This document shows positions 43,171-53,011 of a DNA stretch of 64,000 nucleotides, in pieces. The DNA comes from JACJXF01 sp964404825 (GTDB lineage Bacteria > Bacteroidota > Bacteroidia > Bacteroidales > GCA-2748055): assembly GCA_964404825.1 (NCBI GenBank), contig CAYOLQ010000005.1, positions 8,846 to 72,845 of the forward strand. Direction: 5' to 3'. Position 1 is the stretch's first letter. Each line of letters starts with the position of its first letter. The notes under the pieces are model-generated. The model was not told the origin of the DNA, did no database searches, and saw only the letters and a program-made list of their open reading frames with translations. The position numbers and the translations under genes were made by a program.

Positions 43171-45300
43171 ATGCAATTCATACGAGATATAAAATCTGTT
43201 CCTGTTCTCAGACCCCTAATTGGTTTGATTGCAGGAATATTATTTGGAATCAGGATATCCGTCCCGCTCAACGTATTGATAATATGGCTTTTAACTGCAA
43301 TTTTTATTCTTCTGGTTATTTTGTATTTTGGAATTGCAATAAAGCACAATTACCAGTGGTATAGCGGTTTGGTGGTTCTGGTGGTTTTATTTTGTCTGGG
43401 AGTTTTTGTGGTAAAAAGTTCGCAGCGCAAGCAAAATCTAATTCCTGAAGGTTCAGATAATGTTTGGCTTGGAGAGGTAATCACAACTCCCGTTCTGAAA
43501 AACAATTATGCGCGTTTTGAAATCTTCATATTTCGTGATTCTACTCCTCAAAATAAATACAAAACTCAGATTTTATCAGAAATTGATATTCATTCCAGAA
43601 TACCCCGTGCAGGACAATTTCTGGTTCTGAGAGCAAAACCTGAAAGAATTCAGGGACCAATGAATCCTTACGAGTTTGACTATGCTTCCTACCTTCAGAG
43701 AAACGGGATTCTTTACCGGTGCTTTATAAAATCAGGGGAATACTTGATTCTGGATATCCCTGAAAAAAAAAGCATCAGGCTCCTGACCCTGCATCTCAGA
43801 GATGCTTTATGGAGCAGAATTGAAAACCAGATGCCCGGAAACAGGAATCTTGGTGTATTATATGCAATATCGCTGGGTTCGAAAGACCTGTTAACCCCGG
43901 AAATCCGTGAATCATATGCTGAAACCGGAGCCATGCATGTTTTGGTTGTATCAGGTCAGCATGTTGCATTGATTTGGTTGGTCCTGAGCTACATCTTCAT
44001 TTGGATGAAAGTTTTACCCGGAGGAAAATACATTGAATCGTTTTTAATAATCGGATTGATCTGGTTTTATTCTTTAATGACCGGAATGACGGCCTCGATA
44101 GTGAGATCATCTTTTATGTTTACATTGGTTACTTTAGGTAAAACCATTCAGAAAGAGTCATCAATTTACAATTCTATGGCGGTATCAGCGTTCTTCGGAT
44201 TAATTCTTGTTCCAAATTGGCTGATAGATGCAGGCTTTCAACTATCGTATATTGCTGTTTTAAGTATTGTATATTTCCAACCCCTGATTTCCTCCCTCTA
44301 CAAACCGAAAAGATGGATATTTTTAAAAATGTGGGAAATTTGTTCGGTAAGTATTGCCGCTCAGATTGGAACACTTCCACTTACTCTTTTTTACTTTAAC
44401 AGATTCCCTCCCTGGTTTATTTTGAGTAATCTGGTGGTAATTCCTCTGGTAACGATAATAATGACAGTTTTTATTCTGATGCTATTGTTTTTAATGATCC
44501 CTGTACTCTTTTCACTGATTCTTAGGGTTTTACTTTTTCTGATCGATATTATGAACCAGTCTGTACGGTTTATTGAGAACCTTCCCGCACCGGAAATGGA
44601 TATGATATATTTATCTAATTTTCAAATGATTTGCTTTGTGCTAATGATTATTGCCCTGGTTTTTTTTATCAGCTATAGAAAGAACTATTATTTTATTTCC
44701 GGATTTGTTCTTCTGTTTTTACTTTTTTCACAAGGGATAATAAAAAAATACAATTCTTTACGGCAGAGTGAAGTCATTGTATTTTCAGTTCCGGGTATAA
44801 TGATGATGGGAATTTTAAATGGGAATTCGGGTGTTTTTATACACAATGCTCCAGATTCTTCAGATATTACCGGGGCTTTCAATTATAAATGTAAACCTCT
44901 ATTAATAAGGAAAAGAATAGGGATTAGAAAAGTATTGGCTTTATCGGATTCCTCTAAACTTCCTGATAGTTTTATACCTATCCCCGGCAAAGAAAACTTT
45001 TTTGTAAGAATAGCTGACAAATCGCTGATTATATTGAATGATCCGGGTTATTATAAGGGTTTTAAATCATCTATTCCTATTAAGGCAGATATTATAATTG
45101 TTAATAACCGATGGCCAAAGACCTGGAAAGGACAGCAGCAGTTATTTTTCACAGATCAGTTACTTATAAGTTCTGCGTGCCCAAAATATGTTCAGTTTAA
45201 TTCAGTGGAAAAATCAATTATCAAGGCCGACAGTATTTCAGATATTCGTAAATCAGGAGCATTTCGATATTACTTTCCACTGAAAACAGAAATGAATTAA
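43171..45300 (+). CDS. ComEC/Rec2-family membrane protein lacking the beta-lactamase domain
   Basis: A 709-residue protein with three N-terminal membrane helices, a DUF4131-like OB domain (about 90-190), and the Competence membrane domain (about 215-520). The latter has the motif LGVLYAISLGSKDLLTPEIRESYAETGAMHVLVVSGQHVALI, whose parts DLLTPEIRESY and HVLVVSGQH are diagnostic. The C-terminal 190 residues lack the HxHxDH signature of the metallo-beta-lactamase-like nuclease, so the exonuclease part is missing or decayed. ComEC forms the inner-membrane DNA-uptake channel. A role in uptake is inferred; no other competence gene is nearby. Confidence 0.85.
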   Translation: MQFIRDIKSVPVLRPLIGLIAGILFGIRISVPLNVLIIWLLTAIFILLVILYFGIAIKHNYQWYSGLVVLVVLFCLGVFVVKSSQRKQNLIPEGSDNVWLGEVITTPVLKNNYARFEIFIFRDSTPQNKYKTQILSEIDIHSRIPRAGQFLVLRAKPERIQGPMNPYEFDYASYLQRNGILYRCFIKSGEYLILDIPEKKSIRLLTLHLRDALWSRIENQMPGNRNLGVLYAISLGSKDLLTPEIRESYAETGAMHVLVVSGQHVALIWLVLSYIFIWMKVLPGGKYIESFLIIGLIWFYSLMTGMTASIVRSSFMFTLVTLGKTIQKESSIYNSMAVSAFFGLILVPNWLIDAGFQLSYIAVLSIVYFQPLISSLYKPKRWIFLKMWEICSVSIAAQIGTLPLTLFYFNRFPPWFILSNLVVIPLVTIIMTVFILMLLFLMIPVLFSLILRVLLFLIDIMNQSVRFIENLPAPEMDMIYLSNFQMICFVLMIIALVFFISYRKNYYFISGFVLLFLLFSQGIIKKYNSLRQSEVIVFSVPGIMMMGILNGNSGVFIHNAPDSSDITGAFNYKCKPLLIRKRIGIRKVLALSDSSKLPDSFIPIPGKENFFVRIADKSLIILNDPGYYKGFKSSIPIKADIIIVNNRWPKTWKGQQQLFFTDQLLISSACPKYVQFNSVEKSIIKADSISDIRKSGAFRYYFPLKTEMN

Positions 45301-45386
45301 ACGAAAAAAATTTGATGAATGCTTGGGTGATTCCGTATATATTGCCTTATTTTGCCGGTTGTTTTGTATGACTTCATTTCGGAAAA

Positions 45387-46727
45387 ATGAAAATTATAAT
45401 TGCCGGTGCCGGTGCTGTAGGTTCTCATCTTGCAAAGATGTTAAGTAATGAAAGTCATGATATTACTGTCATTGACTCAGAAACTGATCGTCTGAAATCC
45501 GTTGGAACTTCTCTCGATGTGCTTACTATCGAAGGCAGTGCTACTTCCTTCGGGATACTTAAGGAAGCAAAAATCAAGAAAGCTGATTTATTTATTGCTG
45601 TAACAAATTATGAATCTGCAAACATAACTGCAGCAATTCTTGCAAAACAGCTTGGTGCAAAAAAAACAATTGCCCGAATCGACAATCAGGAATATCTTTA
45701 CCCCGCAAATCGTGAAATGCTAATAAGTCAGGGGATTGACTACATGATCTACCCTGAAATGATTGCTGCACGGGAAATTGTGGGATTGCTTTCCCAGACG
45801 GGTATGTCTGATATAGTCGATTTTTCTGGTGGAAACCTTCATCTTTATGCCTTCAAACTTGAGGAAAATGCTCCGATTATTAATAAAAATCTTTCTGAAT
45901 TAGCCGACCCTGCAGGCCTTGTCGAATACCGGGCGGTAGCCATTACAAGGGAGGGGAAGACAATTATTCCCAGAGGCACCGATCGTTTTGAAGAAGGAGA
46001 TCTCGTTTACATTATTACAAATAAGGGAGGAGTGAATAATTTGCTGATGTACACGGGAAAAGAAAATATTGAAGTCAGAAATATTATGATTCTCGGCGGC
46101 AGCAGAATTGGGATAAGAACTGCCCGTGACCTGGGCGATCACCATTATGTAAAACTTATTGAGCAGGATCGTGAAAAAAGCTATATGATTTCAAATTTAC
46201 TGGATAATTGCCTGGTTATAAATGGTGATGGCAGTAATGTTGAACTTCTTGCCCAGGAAGGAATTGCTAAAATGGATGCATTTATAGCCGTTACAGGTAA
46301 TTCTGAGACAAATATTCTTTCCTGTCTTCTTGCAAAGCGAATGGGTGTAAAAAAGGCAATAGCTGAAGTTGAAAATCTTGATTATATACCTCTTGCAGAA
46401 GCAATTGGTATCGATACCATTATAAATAAGAAACTTATTGCTGCCAGTAGGATTTTCCGTTTCACTATGAATACTGAGGTATCATCCATTAAATGTCTTA
46501 CAGGAACAGAGGCTGAAGTTGTTGAATTTGTCGTTAAGCAGGATTCCCTTATTACAGAAGGAAATCTTAAGGAAATTGAATTCCCGGAGGATGCTCTGAT
46601 TGGAGGAATTGTTAGAGGGAGCGCAAGTTTTATTGCTCAGGGTGACTCAGAAATTAAAGCAGGTGACCGGGTTGTTGTATTTGCATTACCATCAGCAATT
46701 GGACAGATTGGCAAATTCTTTAACTAA
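45387..46727 (+). CDS. trkA: Trk potassium uptake regulatory subunit TrkA
   Basis: A 446-residue cytoplasmic protein made of two RCK units, each with a Rossmann nucleotide-binding domain (MKIIIAGAGAVGSHLAKML, then IMILGGSRIGIRTARDL) and a TrkA-C domain. NAD(H) or ATP/ADP binding by these domains gates the TrkH pore. It lies six bases before trkH, so the two are made together. Confidence 0.93.
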   Translation: MKIIIAGAGAVGSHLAKMLSNESHDITVIDSETDRLKSVGTSLDVLTIEGSATSFGILKEAKIKKADLFIAVTNYESANITAAILAKQLGAKKTIARIDNQEYLYPANREMLISQGIDYMIYPEMIAAREIVGLLSQTGMSDIVDFSGGNLHLYAFKLEENAPIINKNLSELADPAGLVEYRAVAITREGKTIIPRGTDRFEEGDLVYIITNKGGVNNLLMYTGKENIEVRNIMILGGSRIGIRTARDLGDHHYVKLIEQDREKSYMISNLLDNCLVINGDGSNVELLAQEGIAKMDAFIAVTGNSETNILSCLLAKRMGVKKAIAEVENLDYIPLAEAIGIDTIINKKLIAASRIFRFTMNTEVSSIKCLTGTEAEVVEFVVKQDSLITEGNLKEIEFPEDALIGGIVRGSASFIAQGDSEIKAGDRVVVFALPSAIGQIGKFFN

Positions 46728-46733
46728 ACAGAT

Positions 46734-48182
46734 ATGATAAATTTCAGAACTATTATTAATATTCTGGGATTTCTTTTACTTATTGAAGGCTTATTCCTTT
46801 TTTCTGCAATTCCTGTATCACTTATATATCAGGAGGGAGATTCTTACGCATTTGTTTTTTCCGGTCTTATTGCAATTCTTATTGGTGGAATTTCATGGAT
46901 TCTGACCCGGACTTCCCGGTTGAGCCTTTCTAAAAAAGATGGTTACATCATAGTTACTGCTGGCTGGATGCTGTTTTCATTCGTGGGAGCTTTGCCATTT
47001 GTAATTAGTGGTGCCATTCCATCTTATACTGATGCATTCTTCGAAACGATGAGCGGTTTTACAACCACAGGTGCAAGTATTTTAAATGATATAGAGTCAC
47101 TTTCCCATGCAATGTTATTCTGGAGGAGCCTGACACAATGGATAGGAGGAATGGGATTTATTGTTCTATCCCTTGCAATTCTTCCACTTTTGGGTATTGG
47201 AGGTATGCAGCTGTTTATTGCTGAAGTTCCCGGACCATCTCCTGATAAACTTCATCCTCGTATAAAAGGCACAGCATCCAGGCTGTGGCTCATATATGTG
47301 ATATTTACCCTTGCTCTGATAGTATTATTATGGTTAGGTGATATGAACCTGTTTGATGCCATTTGTCATTCCTTTACAACCATGGCCACCGGTGGATATA
47401 GTACTAAACAGGCCAGCATAGCATACTGGGATTCCCCCTATATTCAGTATGTGATTACCTTATTTATGTTTATTGCAGGCACAAATTTCACTTTGTCTTA
47501 TTATGCTTTGCATTTACGATTCGGACGCGTATTTAAAAATGAGGAATTCCGCTATTATCTTGGATTTGTGCTTGGCTTCACTTTTCTTATGGCTACCATT
47601 ATGTATTTCAGCATGGATGTGTCTGCTGAAAATTCGTTCCGGAATAGTTTGTTTCAGGTGGTTTCCATTATGACGACAACCGGCTTTATTACTGCTGATT
47701 ATATGCAATGGACATCAGTCTTATGGGTGATGATTGTGGTTCTCATGTTTTTTGGAGGATCAGCTGGATCAACCGGCGGAAGCATAAAAATTATGAGAAT
47801 AGTTCTGGTTCTTAAGAACAGTGTACTCGAATTAAAGAGACTAATCCATCCAAATGCAGTCATTCCTGTCCGATTTAACCAGCAAGCCATAAATCCCTCC
47901 ATTGTTACAAACGTGCTTGCATTTGTTTCATTTTATATTTTAATTGTTGTTGCAGGAATGGTTGTTATGTCTGCAATAGGTTACGATTTGGATACCTCAC
48001 TTGGGGCTGTCGCCACTTGTCTTGGTAATATTGGTCCCGGAATTGGGTTAGTTGGACCGGTGGATAGTTTCAGTCATATTCCTGATTTTGGAAAATGGTT
48101 TCTCTCTTTTCTGATGATGATTGGTCGTCTGGAATTATTTACAGTTCTTGTGCTGCTTACTCCGGAGTTCTGGAAGAAGTAA
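46734..48182 (+). CDS. trkH: Trk potassium transporter membrane subunit TrkH
   Basis: The 482-residue protein has about ten transmembrane helices and four pore-loop repeats, visible as FFETMSGFTTTGASIL, SFTTMATGGYSTK, QVVSIMTTTGFITADY and ATCLGNIGPGIGLVGP. These form the potassium selectivity filter. Together with TrkA it imports K+ across the inner membrane. It overlaps nothing and ends 26 bases from the convergent YciO-type gene. Confidence 0.93.
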   Translation: MINFRTIINILGFLLLIEGLFLFSAIPVSLIYQEGDSYAFVFSGLIAILIGGISWILTRTSRLSLSKKDGYIIVTAGWMLFSFVGALPFVISGAIPSYTDAFFETMSGFTTTGASILNDIESLSHAMLFWRSLTQWIGGMGFIVLSLAILPLLGIGGMQLFIAEVPGPSPDKLHPRIKGTASRLWLIYVIFTLALIVLLWLGDMNLFDAICHSFTTMATGGYSTKQASIAYWDSPYIQYVITLFMFIAGTNFTLSYYALHLRFGRVFKNEEFRYYLGFVLGFTFLMATIMYFSMDVSAENSFRNSLFQVVSIMTTTGFITADYMQWTSVLWVMIVVLMFFGGSAGSTGGSIKIMRIVLVLKNSVLELKRLIHPNAVIPVRFNQQAINPSIVTNVLAFVSFYILIVVAGMVVMSAIGYDLDTSLGAVATCLGNIGPGIGLVGPVDSFSHIPDFGKWFLSFLMMIGRLELFTVLVLLTPEFWKK

Positions 48183-48208
48183 TAAAAATCTGCCAGCGAA
48201 ATCCTGCT

Positions 48209-48823
48209 CTAAACTAAAAGCACTCCCAGGCCTTGTCGTATAATTACAGGTTCATCACCGGTGCAGTCAACTATGGTTGACGGAATATTTCCTCCGTAAC
48301 CACCATCTACCATCAAATCGATTTGATCCTTGAAATTTTCGTAAATCATTTCGGGATCTGTAGTATACTCAACAATCAGATCTGTGTCGTGTATGGAAGT
48401 AGTTAAAACCGGCCGGCCCAATTCCCTGGCAACATCCCTGATAATATTGTTGTCAGGAATACGGATACCAACAGTTTTTTTTCGGTTTTCCATAATTTTC
48501 GGGACCTTGCTGCTGGCTGGCAGTATAAATGTAAAAGGACCCGGAAGATGGCTCTTCATTAATTTGAAAATCCGGTTATCTAAAGGACGGGTATAATCTG
48601 CCAGATTACTTAAATCAGGGACGATAAAGGAAAAATTTGCCTTTTCGGGTTTTATTCCTTTTAATTTAGCTATTCGTTCCACTGCCCTGGGCTTAAAAAT
48701 GTCGCATCCTATCCCATATACCGTATCGGTAGGGTAAATTATCACCCCACCTTCATTCAGCACTTCACAAACTTCCCTTACCTGCTTCGGATTGGGATTC
48801 TCATTATATAGCCGGATGTACAT
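48209..48823 (-). CDS. L-threonylcarbamoyladenylate synthase family protein (Sua5/YciO/YrdC)
   Basis: I start at ATG 48823 (204 residues) because the usual family N-terminus (MYIRLYNENPNPKQV) begins there; a longer frame to 48898 has an unlikely extension. Landmarks are GGVIIYPTDTVYGIGCDI, KPRAVERIAKLKGIKP, LPGPFTFILPASSKVPK, VGIRIPDN and STIVDCTGDEPVIIRQG. Family members make the threonylcarbamoyl-AMP used in t6A37 tRNA modification. It resembles the YciO branch, for which that activity is less certain. Confidence 0.85.
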   Translation of the reverse strand: MYIRLYNENPNPKQVREVCEVLNEGGVIIYPTDTVYGIGCDIFKPRAVERIAKLKGIKPEKANFSFIVPDLSNLADYTRPLDNRIFKLMKSHLPGPFTFILPASSKVPKIMENRKKTVGIRIPDNNIIRDVARELGRPVLTTSIHDTDLIVEYTTDPEMIYENFKDQIDLMVDGGYGGNIPSTIVDCTGDEPVIIRQGLGVLLV

Positions 48824-48975
48824 GCAATTTTTTTCGGATCGAACAAATGTAATAGAAAAACTAATCCGACACAGCGGCAAAAGCATCTTAGATAACACAA
48901 CTGAAGATTCTGTGTATTTCAGGGATATTTTCGCCGCTGTGCTGAACCTGTAATGTCGGAAAGAATCCGCTTAAT

Positions 48976-50154
48976 TTATTGAATGTATTTATTAATTAAC
49001 CTCTCAATAAGGTCATTTAGAAGTTCCACCTCATACTCACCAACAGTTGGTTCAAGGTGTTCTCCGCCTATTCCGCTGTGTCCGGTAATAAATACGTAGG
49101 TACCGTTTGTTGCGATTGACATATATCTCATCAGGAATTCGGTTTCCTTGTCAATTCCGCTTGCTGTTACCGGTATAACTTTTATCCCTTTATCTGCTGC
49201 CTGAGAAATTAAACTTTGTATTTCAGTTACAATCTGGGGTTCATAGTGGGGAGGAGCGTCTAGTACCAGAAAGATGATCCGGGAACTTGCATTTGCAGAC
49301 CATTGAAGATCATTCACTGCTTTGTTCAGGGCTGTATGCACTGCTTCAGGAAAATCCCCACCTCCTCCGGCTGCCTGATTCTTAATAAAATCGATGGTTG
49401 TATTTATGTTGGAGGAGAAATTGGAAATTCTTGTAACATATTCATCATCTGTGTCGCGGTAAAAAACTGAACCAAGATTTATGGATACATCAGGATTTGC
49501 AGTTTTTACCCTTCCGATCACATCAATTAACTCTACTTTCAGATATTCCAATTCATCACCCATTGAACCAGTTGCATCTACAACAAATGCTATTTCTGCC
49601 TTTTTAACTTCGGAGGGGGACATTCCAATGTTGAGATTATTAACTCCTTGCGAAAAACTCTGAATATTCGAAAATATTTCAGTTCCTATCCTTATTTTCA
49701 GGTTTTCAACAGGTGTATCCGAATTCTGATTTAGCCTGGGAAACAGTTCTGCAGTTCCCGAATTATCAGTTTTTGCTGTCCATAAAACCTCATTTGAATC
49801 GTTTAATAGCTCAACTTTTATATTACAAAGGTTTTCGGAAACCGTATTTTGAAGTTTCACAGAAATACGGTTGCTGAAATTGTATGACCAGTAGGATGCC
49901 ATGTTTGTGTAATCTGCATTTTGACCAAGGTTGTTCCAAAAATCCCAGTTTGAAAGATCGTTCCATTCACCCGCAGTTATTTGTCCGGATTGAATAGTAT
50001 CTCCGCCCTGACCCTCGCCACCTCCTGATCCTCCCGAATCAGAATACAGGTATTCACCTCTGCCGTCTGTCGTCCCACTGGAATATCTTTCCTCATCTTT
50101 TGAACAGGAAATTGCTAGGCCCGCTAATACAAGAAAATACAATACTTTTTTCAT
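48976..50154 (-). CDS. VWA domain lipoprotein
   Basis: A 392-residue lipoprotein (LVLAGLAISC, acylated Cys17) with a Gly/Ser-rich linker (about 25-58), a beta-sandwich segment, and a von Willebrand factor A domain from about residue 187. The MIDAS motif appears as VVDATGSMGDE (DxTGS form), with further metal residues in FYRDTDDEY and IIFLVLDAPPHYEP. VWA domains bind protein or matrix ligands through a metal. It is probably at the cell surface; its partner is unknown. The next gene upstream is the rhomboid protease. Confidence 0.85.
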   Translation of the reverse strand: MKKVLYFLVLAGLAISCSKDEERYSSGTTDGRGEYLYSDSGGSGGGEGQGGDTIQSGQITAGEWNDLSNWDFWNNLGQNADYTNMASYWSYNFSNRISVKLQNTVSENLCNIKVELLNDSNEVLWTAKTDNSGTAELFPRLNQNSDTPVENLKIRIGTEIFSNIQSFSQGVNNLNIGMSPSEVKKAEIAFVVDATGSMGDELEYLKVELIDVIGRVKTANPDVSINLGSVFYRDTDDEYVTRISNFSSNINTTIDFIKNQAAGGGGDFPEAVHTALNKAVNDLQWSANASSRIIFLVLDAPPHYEPQIVTEIQSLISQAADKGIKVIPVTASGIDKETEFLMRYMSIATNGTYVFITGHSGIGGEHLEPTVGEYEVELLNDLIERLINKYIQ

Positions 50155-50215
50155 AATATTTTAGATTGGGTTATTTGTTTAAACCTGAAATGGAATTCTT
50201 TTGCAAGATGCATCA

Positions 50216-50890
50216 TTATGGTTCTGGGTTGCGTGCCGGATAAGAATTTTCTGCAGATGAAGTCGTTTCAGAATTTATAGATTCATCCGGTTTTTCTTCT
50301 TCAGGTTCATCTTCCCATGAATAATGGTCTCTTTCAGGTCCGTGACGACGAAAATATACTGCCAGTAAAAAACCTGTTAATGCGCCCATCAGATGGGATT
50401 CCCAGGAGACACTATAGTCATAAGGCAGGAGTCCCCAGACAAGGCTTCCGTATAGGAATATTACAAGCAATGAAATTGCCATCAGACTTCGGTTTCTGCG
50501 GAGTACTCCCGATAAAAACAGGAATGCAGCAAAACCATATACCAGTCCGGAAGCTCCGATATGATATGCTTCTCTTCCCCCGAGCCATACCAGACTTCCG
50601 GTAATTAAATATATAAGAAAAAAGATCTTATATGAAATTTCCCGGTAAAAATAAAAAATGGCAAGACTCAGAATGAAAACAGGGATAGAATTATCGGCAA
50701 GATGTTTCAAATCTGCATGAATAAGAGGAGAAGTAAGTATACCAATCAAGCCATTTATTTTATGAGGAAGAACCCCGAATTTCACAAAGCTGACTTCCAA
50801 ACCTACTTCTGTAAAGCGCACAAACCAAATCAGAAAGAGGAAAAAAAGAGGAAAAACAAGACTATGTAAGAATTTTTTCTTTTCGTTCAT
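50216..50890 (-). CDS. Rhomboid family intramembrane serine protease
   Basis: A 224-residue membrane protein with six predicted helices. The catalytic pair is visible: Ser in HIGASGLVYGFAAFLFL (GxSG) and His in SWESHLMGALTGFLLAV. The helix before the active site has PLIHADLKHLADNSIPVF, the family's conserved HxxxN region. The C-terminus is acidic and proline-rich (EDEPEEEKPDES), probably cytoplasmic. Rhomboids cut transmembrane helices of single-pass proteins in the inner membrane. The substrate is unknown. Confidence 0.9.
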   Translation of the reverse strand: MNEKKKFLHSLVFPLFFLFLIWFVRFTEVGLEVSFVKFGVLPHKINGLIGILTSPLIHADLKHLADNSIPVFILSLAIFYFYREISYKIFFLIYLITGSLVWLGGREAYHIGASGLVYGFAAFLFLSGVLRRNRSLMAISLLVIFLYGSLVWGLLPYDYSVSWESHLMGALTGFLLAVYFRRHGPERDHYSWEDEPEEEKPDESINSETTSSAENSYPARNPEP

Positions 50891-51269
50891 ATGAATTGAA
50901 ACGACTTTAGCTTTAAGTTCAATTTCAGTTCAAAACTACTAAAAAGCTTTAATCAGATGCTAATTAATCTGATATCATTTGGTTTTATATTATGAAGGGA
51001 ATTTCTCTGGCATTTGCACTGTCACAGTTTACGGTGAAATCATACATTTAGGTTGCTAATTTCAAGCTTGGCTTAATAAATAGGTCGTTTTCACAATTCT
51101 GATACGTATCATTTTATGAATCTGGTTGAACATAAATATCTCATTGGTCAAAGATTTTTTATATTTAGCCTAATTATTATTATTTTCGGGTATTGACAAT
51201 GGTAAAATCGATACATTTATCGGACAAAACCTAAACAAAATTTTATTAAACCTCTTTAATCTTAAACTT
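50891..51269. other. Gene-free 379-base region before the beta-barrel gene
   Basis: This A+T-rich divergent region holds no convincing gene. A plus-strand TATATTTA at 51160-51167 is a seven-of-eight match to the -7 consensus and could serve the outer-membrane protein with a leader of about 95 bases. Only a 19-codon frame at 50992 is present, without support. Confidence 0.4.
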
Positions 51270-51821
51270 ATGAAAAAGATCCTAGCTTTAATGCTCCTGT
51301 GCTTTTTATCAGTTCCCTTTATTTCTGCTCAGGAAAATGAATTTGTTGTTGGAGACAAAGTTGTAAACATTGGAATTGGACTTGGTTCTACTCTTTATTC
51401 CGGCAGTTATTACAAAAGTTCAGTTCCTCCTATTTCAATTTCTTTTGAAAAGGGGATTATTGACGGCGTTCTCGATAAAGGCGTAATCGGGATAGGTGGA
51501 TATCTTGGATACTCATCCTATAAATATGAGTATTACGGATGGGGTTGGAAGTATTCGAATTTAATTTTAGGCGCAAGAGGTAGCTTCCACTATCCACTGG
51601 TTGATAAACTTGATACTTATGCTGGTATTCTGTTAGGTTATAATATTGCTACTTCCAAAGAATTTGGAACTACCGTTGGTATTGACCCATATTCTGGTGG
51701 AGGTCTTGTATTATCAGGTTATGTTGGAGGACGTTATTATTTCAACGAAAAATTTGCTGCAATGGCAGAACTCGGTTATGGAATTTCTTATCTGAACCTT
51801 GGTATAGCAATTAAATTGTAG
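51270..51821 (+). CDS. Outer-membrane beta-barrel family protein
   Basis: A 183-residue protein with a cleavable signal peptide (KILALMLLCFLSVPFISA, cut before QENEF). The mature part has alternating hydrophobic strands rich in Gly, Tyr and aromatic residues (VVNIGIGLGSTLYSGSYY, GIGGYLGYSSYKYEYYG, LILGARGSFHYP, YVGGRYYFNEKFAAMAELGYG). This fits an eight-stranded OmpA/OmpW-like barrel ending in a hydrophobic residue. No periplasmic domain is present. The specific role is unknown; it is monocistronic and ends at a strong terminator. Confidence 0.8.
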   Translation: MKKILALMLLCFLSVPFISAQENEFVVGDKVVNIGIGLGSTLYSGSYYKSSVPPISISFEKGIIDGVLDKGVIGIGGYLGYSSYKYEYYGWGWKYSNLILGARGSFHYPLVDKLDTYAGILLGYNIATSKEFGTTVGIDPYSGGGLVLSGYVGGRYYFNEKFAAMAELGYGISYLNLGIAIKL

Positions 51822-51840
51822 AAGAATCTTTAAAAATTAT

Positions 51841-51890
51841 AAGGGGCAAAAATTCGTTTTAGAAAATGAATTTTTGCCCCTTTTTAGTCT
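51841..51890 (+). terminator. Strong intrinsic terminator after the barrel gene
   Basis: A perfect 15-bp stem (AAGGGGCAAAAATTC and GAATTTTTGCCCCTT) around a 17-base loop, followed by TTT, 20 bases after the stop of the beta-barrel gene. Confidence 0.85.
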
Positions 51891-51960
51891 TTTGGATTGT
51901 AACTTGCATTGCAGTCATCCATGCTTAATCACACCATCAATCCGATGCTTTTAACTCTTC

Positions 51961-53004
51961 TCAGGCTTTAGGTCTGAGTTTTCTAACTGCTGCACCAGCC
52001 TGCCACATTTCTGAATCATGAATAGTCTTTAGTTCAGCTTCCAGCTTTACCCGGTAATCTTTCTGTCTGTTAGCTTCGATGGTTATTTTGGCCTCATTTC
52101 CGGTTGCTACACTTTCATAAAGGTTTTTAAATACAGGAGCCACTGCATCCCTGAATTTATCTTTCCAGTCGAGGGCTCCGCGTTGTGCGGTTGTTGAACA
52201 ATTTGCATACATCCAGTCCATTCCGTTTTCTGCAACCAGAGGCATTAGGCTTTGGGTGAGTTCTTCAACGGTTTCGTTAAAGGCTTCAGAAGGACTGTGT
52301 CCTTTGGAGCGGAGCAGGTTATACTGAGCTTCCATGATTCCTGCAAGAGCACCCATTAATACACCTCTTTCGCCGGTAAGGTCGCTGTAAACTTCCTTTT
52401 GAAAATTGGTTTCAAAAAGGTATCCTGAACCAACTCCGATACCAAGAGCAACAACCCGTTCCAATGCTTTTCCTGTTGCGTCCTGAAAAATAGCATAGCT
52501 TGAATTCAATCCCTGACCGGCCAGAAAAAGTCTTCTGAGTGAGGTGCCTGATCCCTTTGGCGCAATAAGAATTACATCAACATCGGCAGGAGGGACAATA
52601 CCTGTTTGTTCTTTGTAGGTGATCCCAAAGCCGTGCGAGAAATACAGTGCCTTACCTTTTGTGAGATGTTTTTTTACACTTGGCCAAAGGGCAATCTGAC
52701 CGGCATCTGAAAGGAGGTACTGAATGATAGTGGCTTTTTCGCAGGCTTCTTCAATATCGAAAAGTGTTTTGCCTTCAACCCAACCGTCTTTTTTTGCTTT
52801 ATCCCATGACTTGGAATCTTTTCTCTGACCAATGATAACATTGAAACCATTATCTTTCAGATTAAGTGATTGACCGGGACCCTGAACACCATAACCAACG
52901 ATAGCAATCACTTCATTTTTAAGGACTTCACGTGCTTTGGAAAGGGGGAATTCTTCCCTGGTGATTACATTTTCTACTACACCACCAAAGTTAATTTTTG
53001 CCAT
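51961..53004 (-). CDS. ilvC: Ketol-acid reductoisomerase
   Basis: A 347-residue enzyme of the ilvC type. Motifs are the Rossmann loop AIVGYGVQGPGQSLNLKDNG and FNVIIGQRKDS, the substrate pocket VILIAPKGSGTSLRRLF, and the C-terminal knotted domain with YSDLTGERGVLMGALAGIMEAQYN, the Mg-binding Asp/Glu, and NETVEELTQSLMPL. It turns acetolactate into dihydroxyisovalerate (or the isoleucine equivalent) using NAD(P)H. It is the last gene of the ilv operon, seven bases after ilvN. Confidence 0.94.
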   Translation of the reverse strand: MAKINFGGVVENVITREEFPLSKAREVLKNEVIAIVGYGVQGPGQSLNLKDNGFNVIIGQRKDSKSWDKAKKDGWVEGKTLFDIEEACEKATIIQYLLSDAGQIALWPSVKKHLTKGKALYFSHGFGITYKEQTGIVPPADVDVILIAPKGSGTSLRRLFLAGQGLNSSYAIFQDATGKALERVVALGIGVGSGYLFETNFQKEVYSDLTGERGVLMGALAGIMEAQYNLLRSKGHSPSEAFNETVEELTQSLMPLVAENGMDWMYANCSTTAQRGALDWKDKFRDAVAPVFKNLYESVATGNEAKITIEANRQKDYRVKLEAELKTIHDSEMWQAGAAVRKLRPKA

Positions 53005-53011
53005 TTTTAAA

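Noticed and set aside
48209..48898. Longer YciO/Sua5 protein starting at 48898
   Set aside because: The extension has no family match, and the conserved start MYIRLYNENP lies at 48823.
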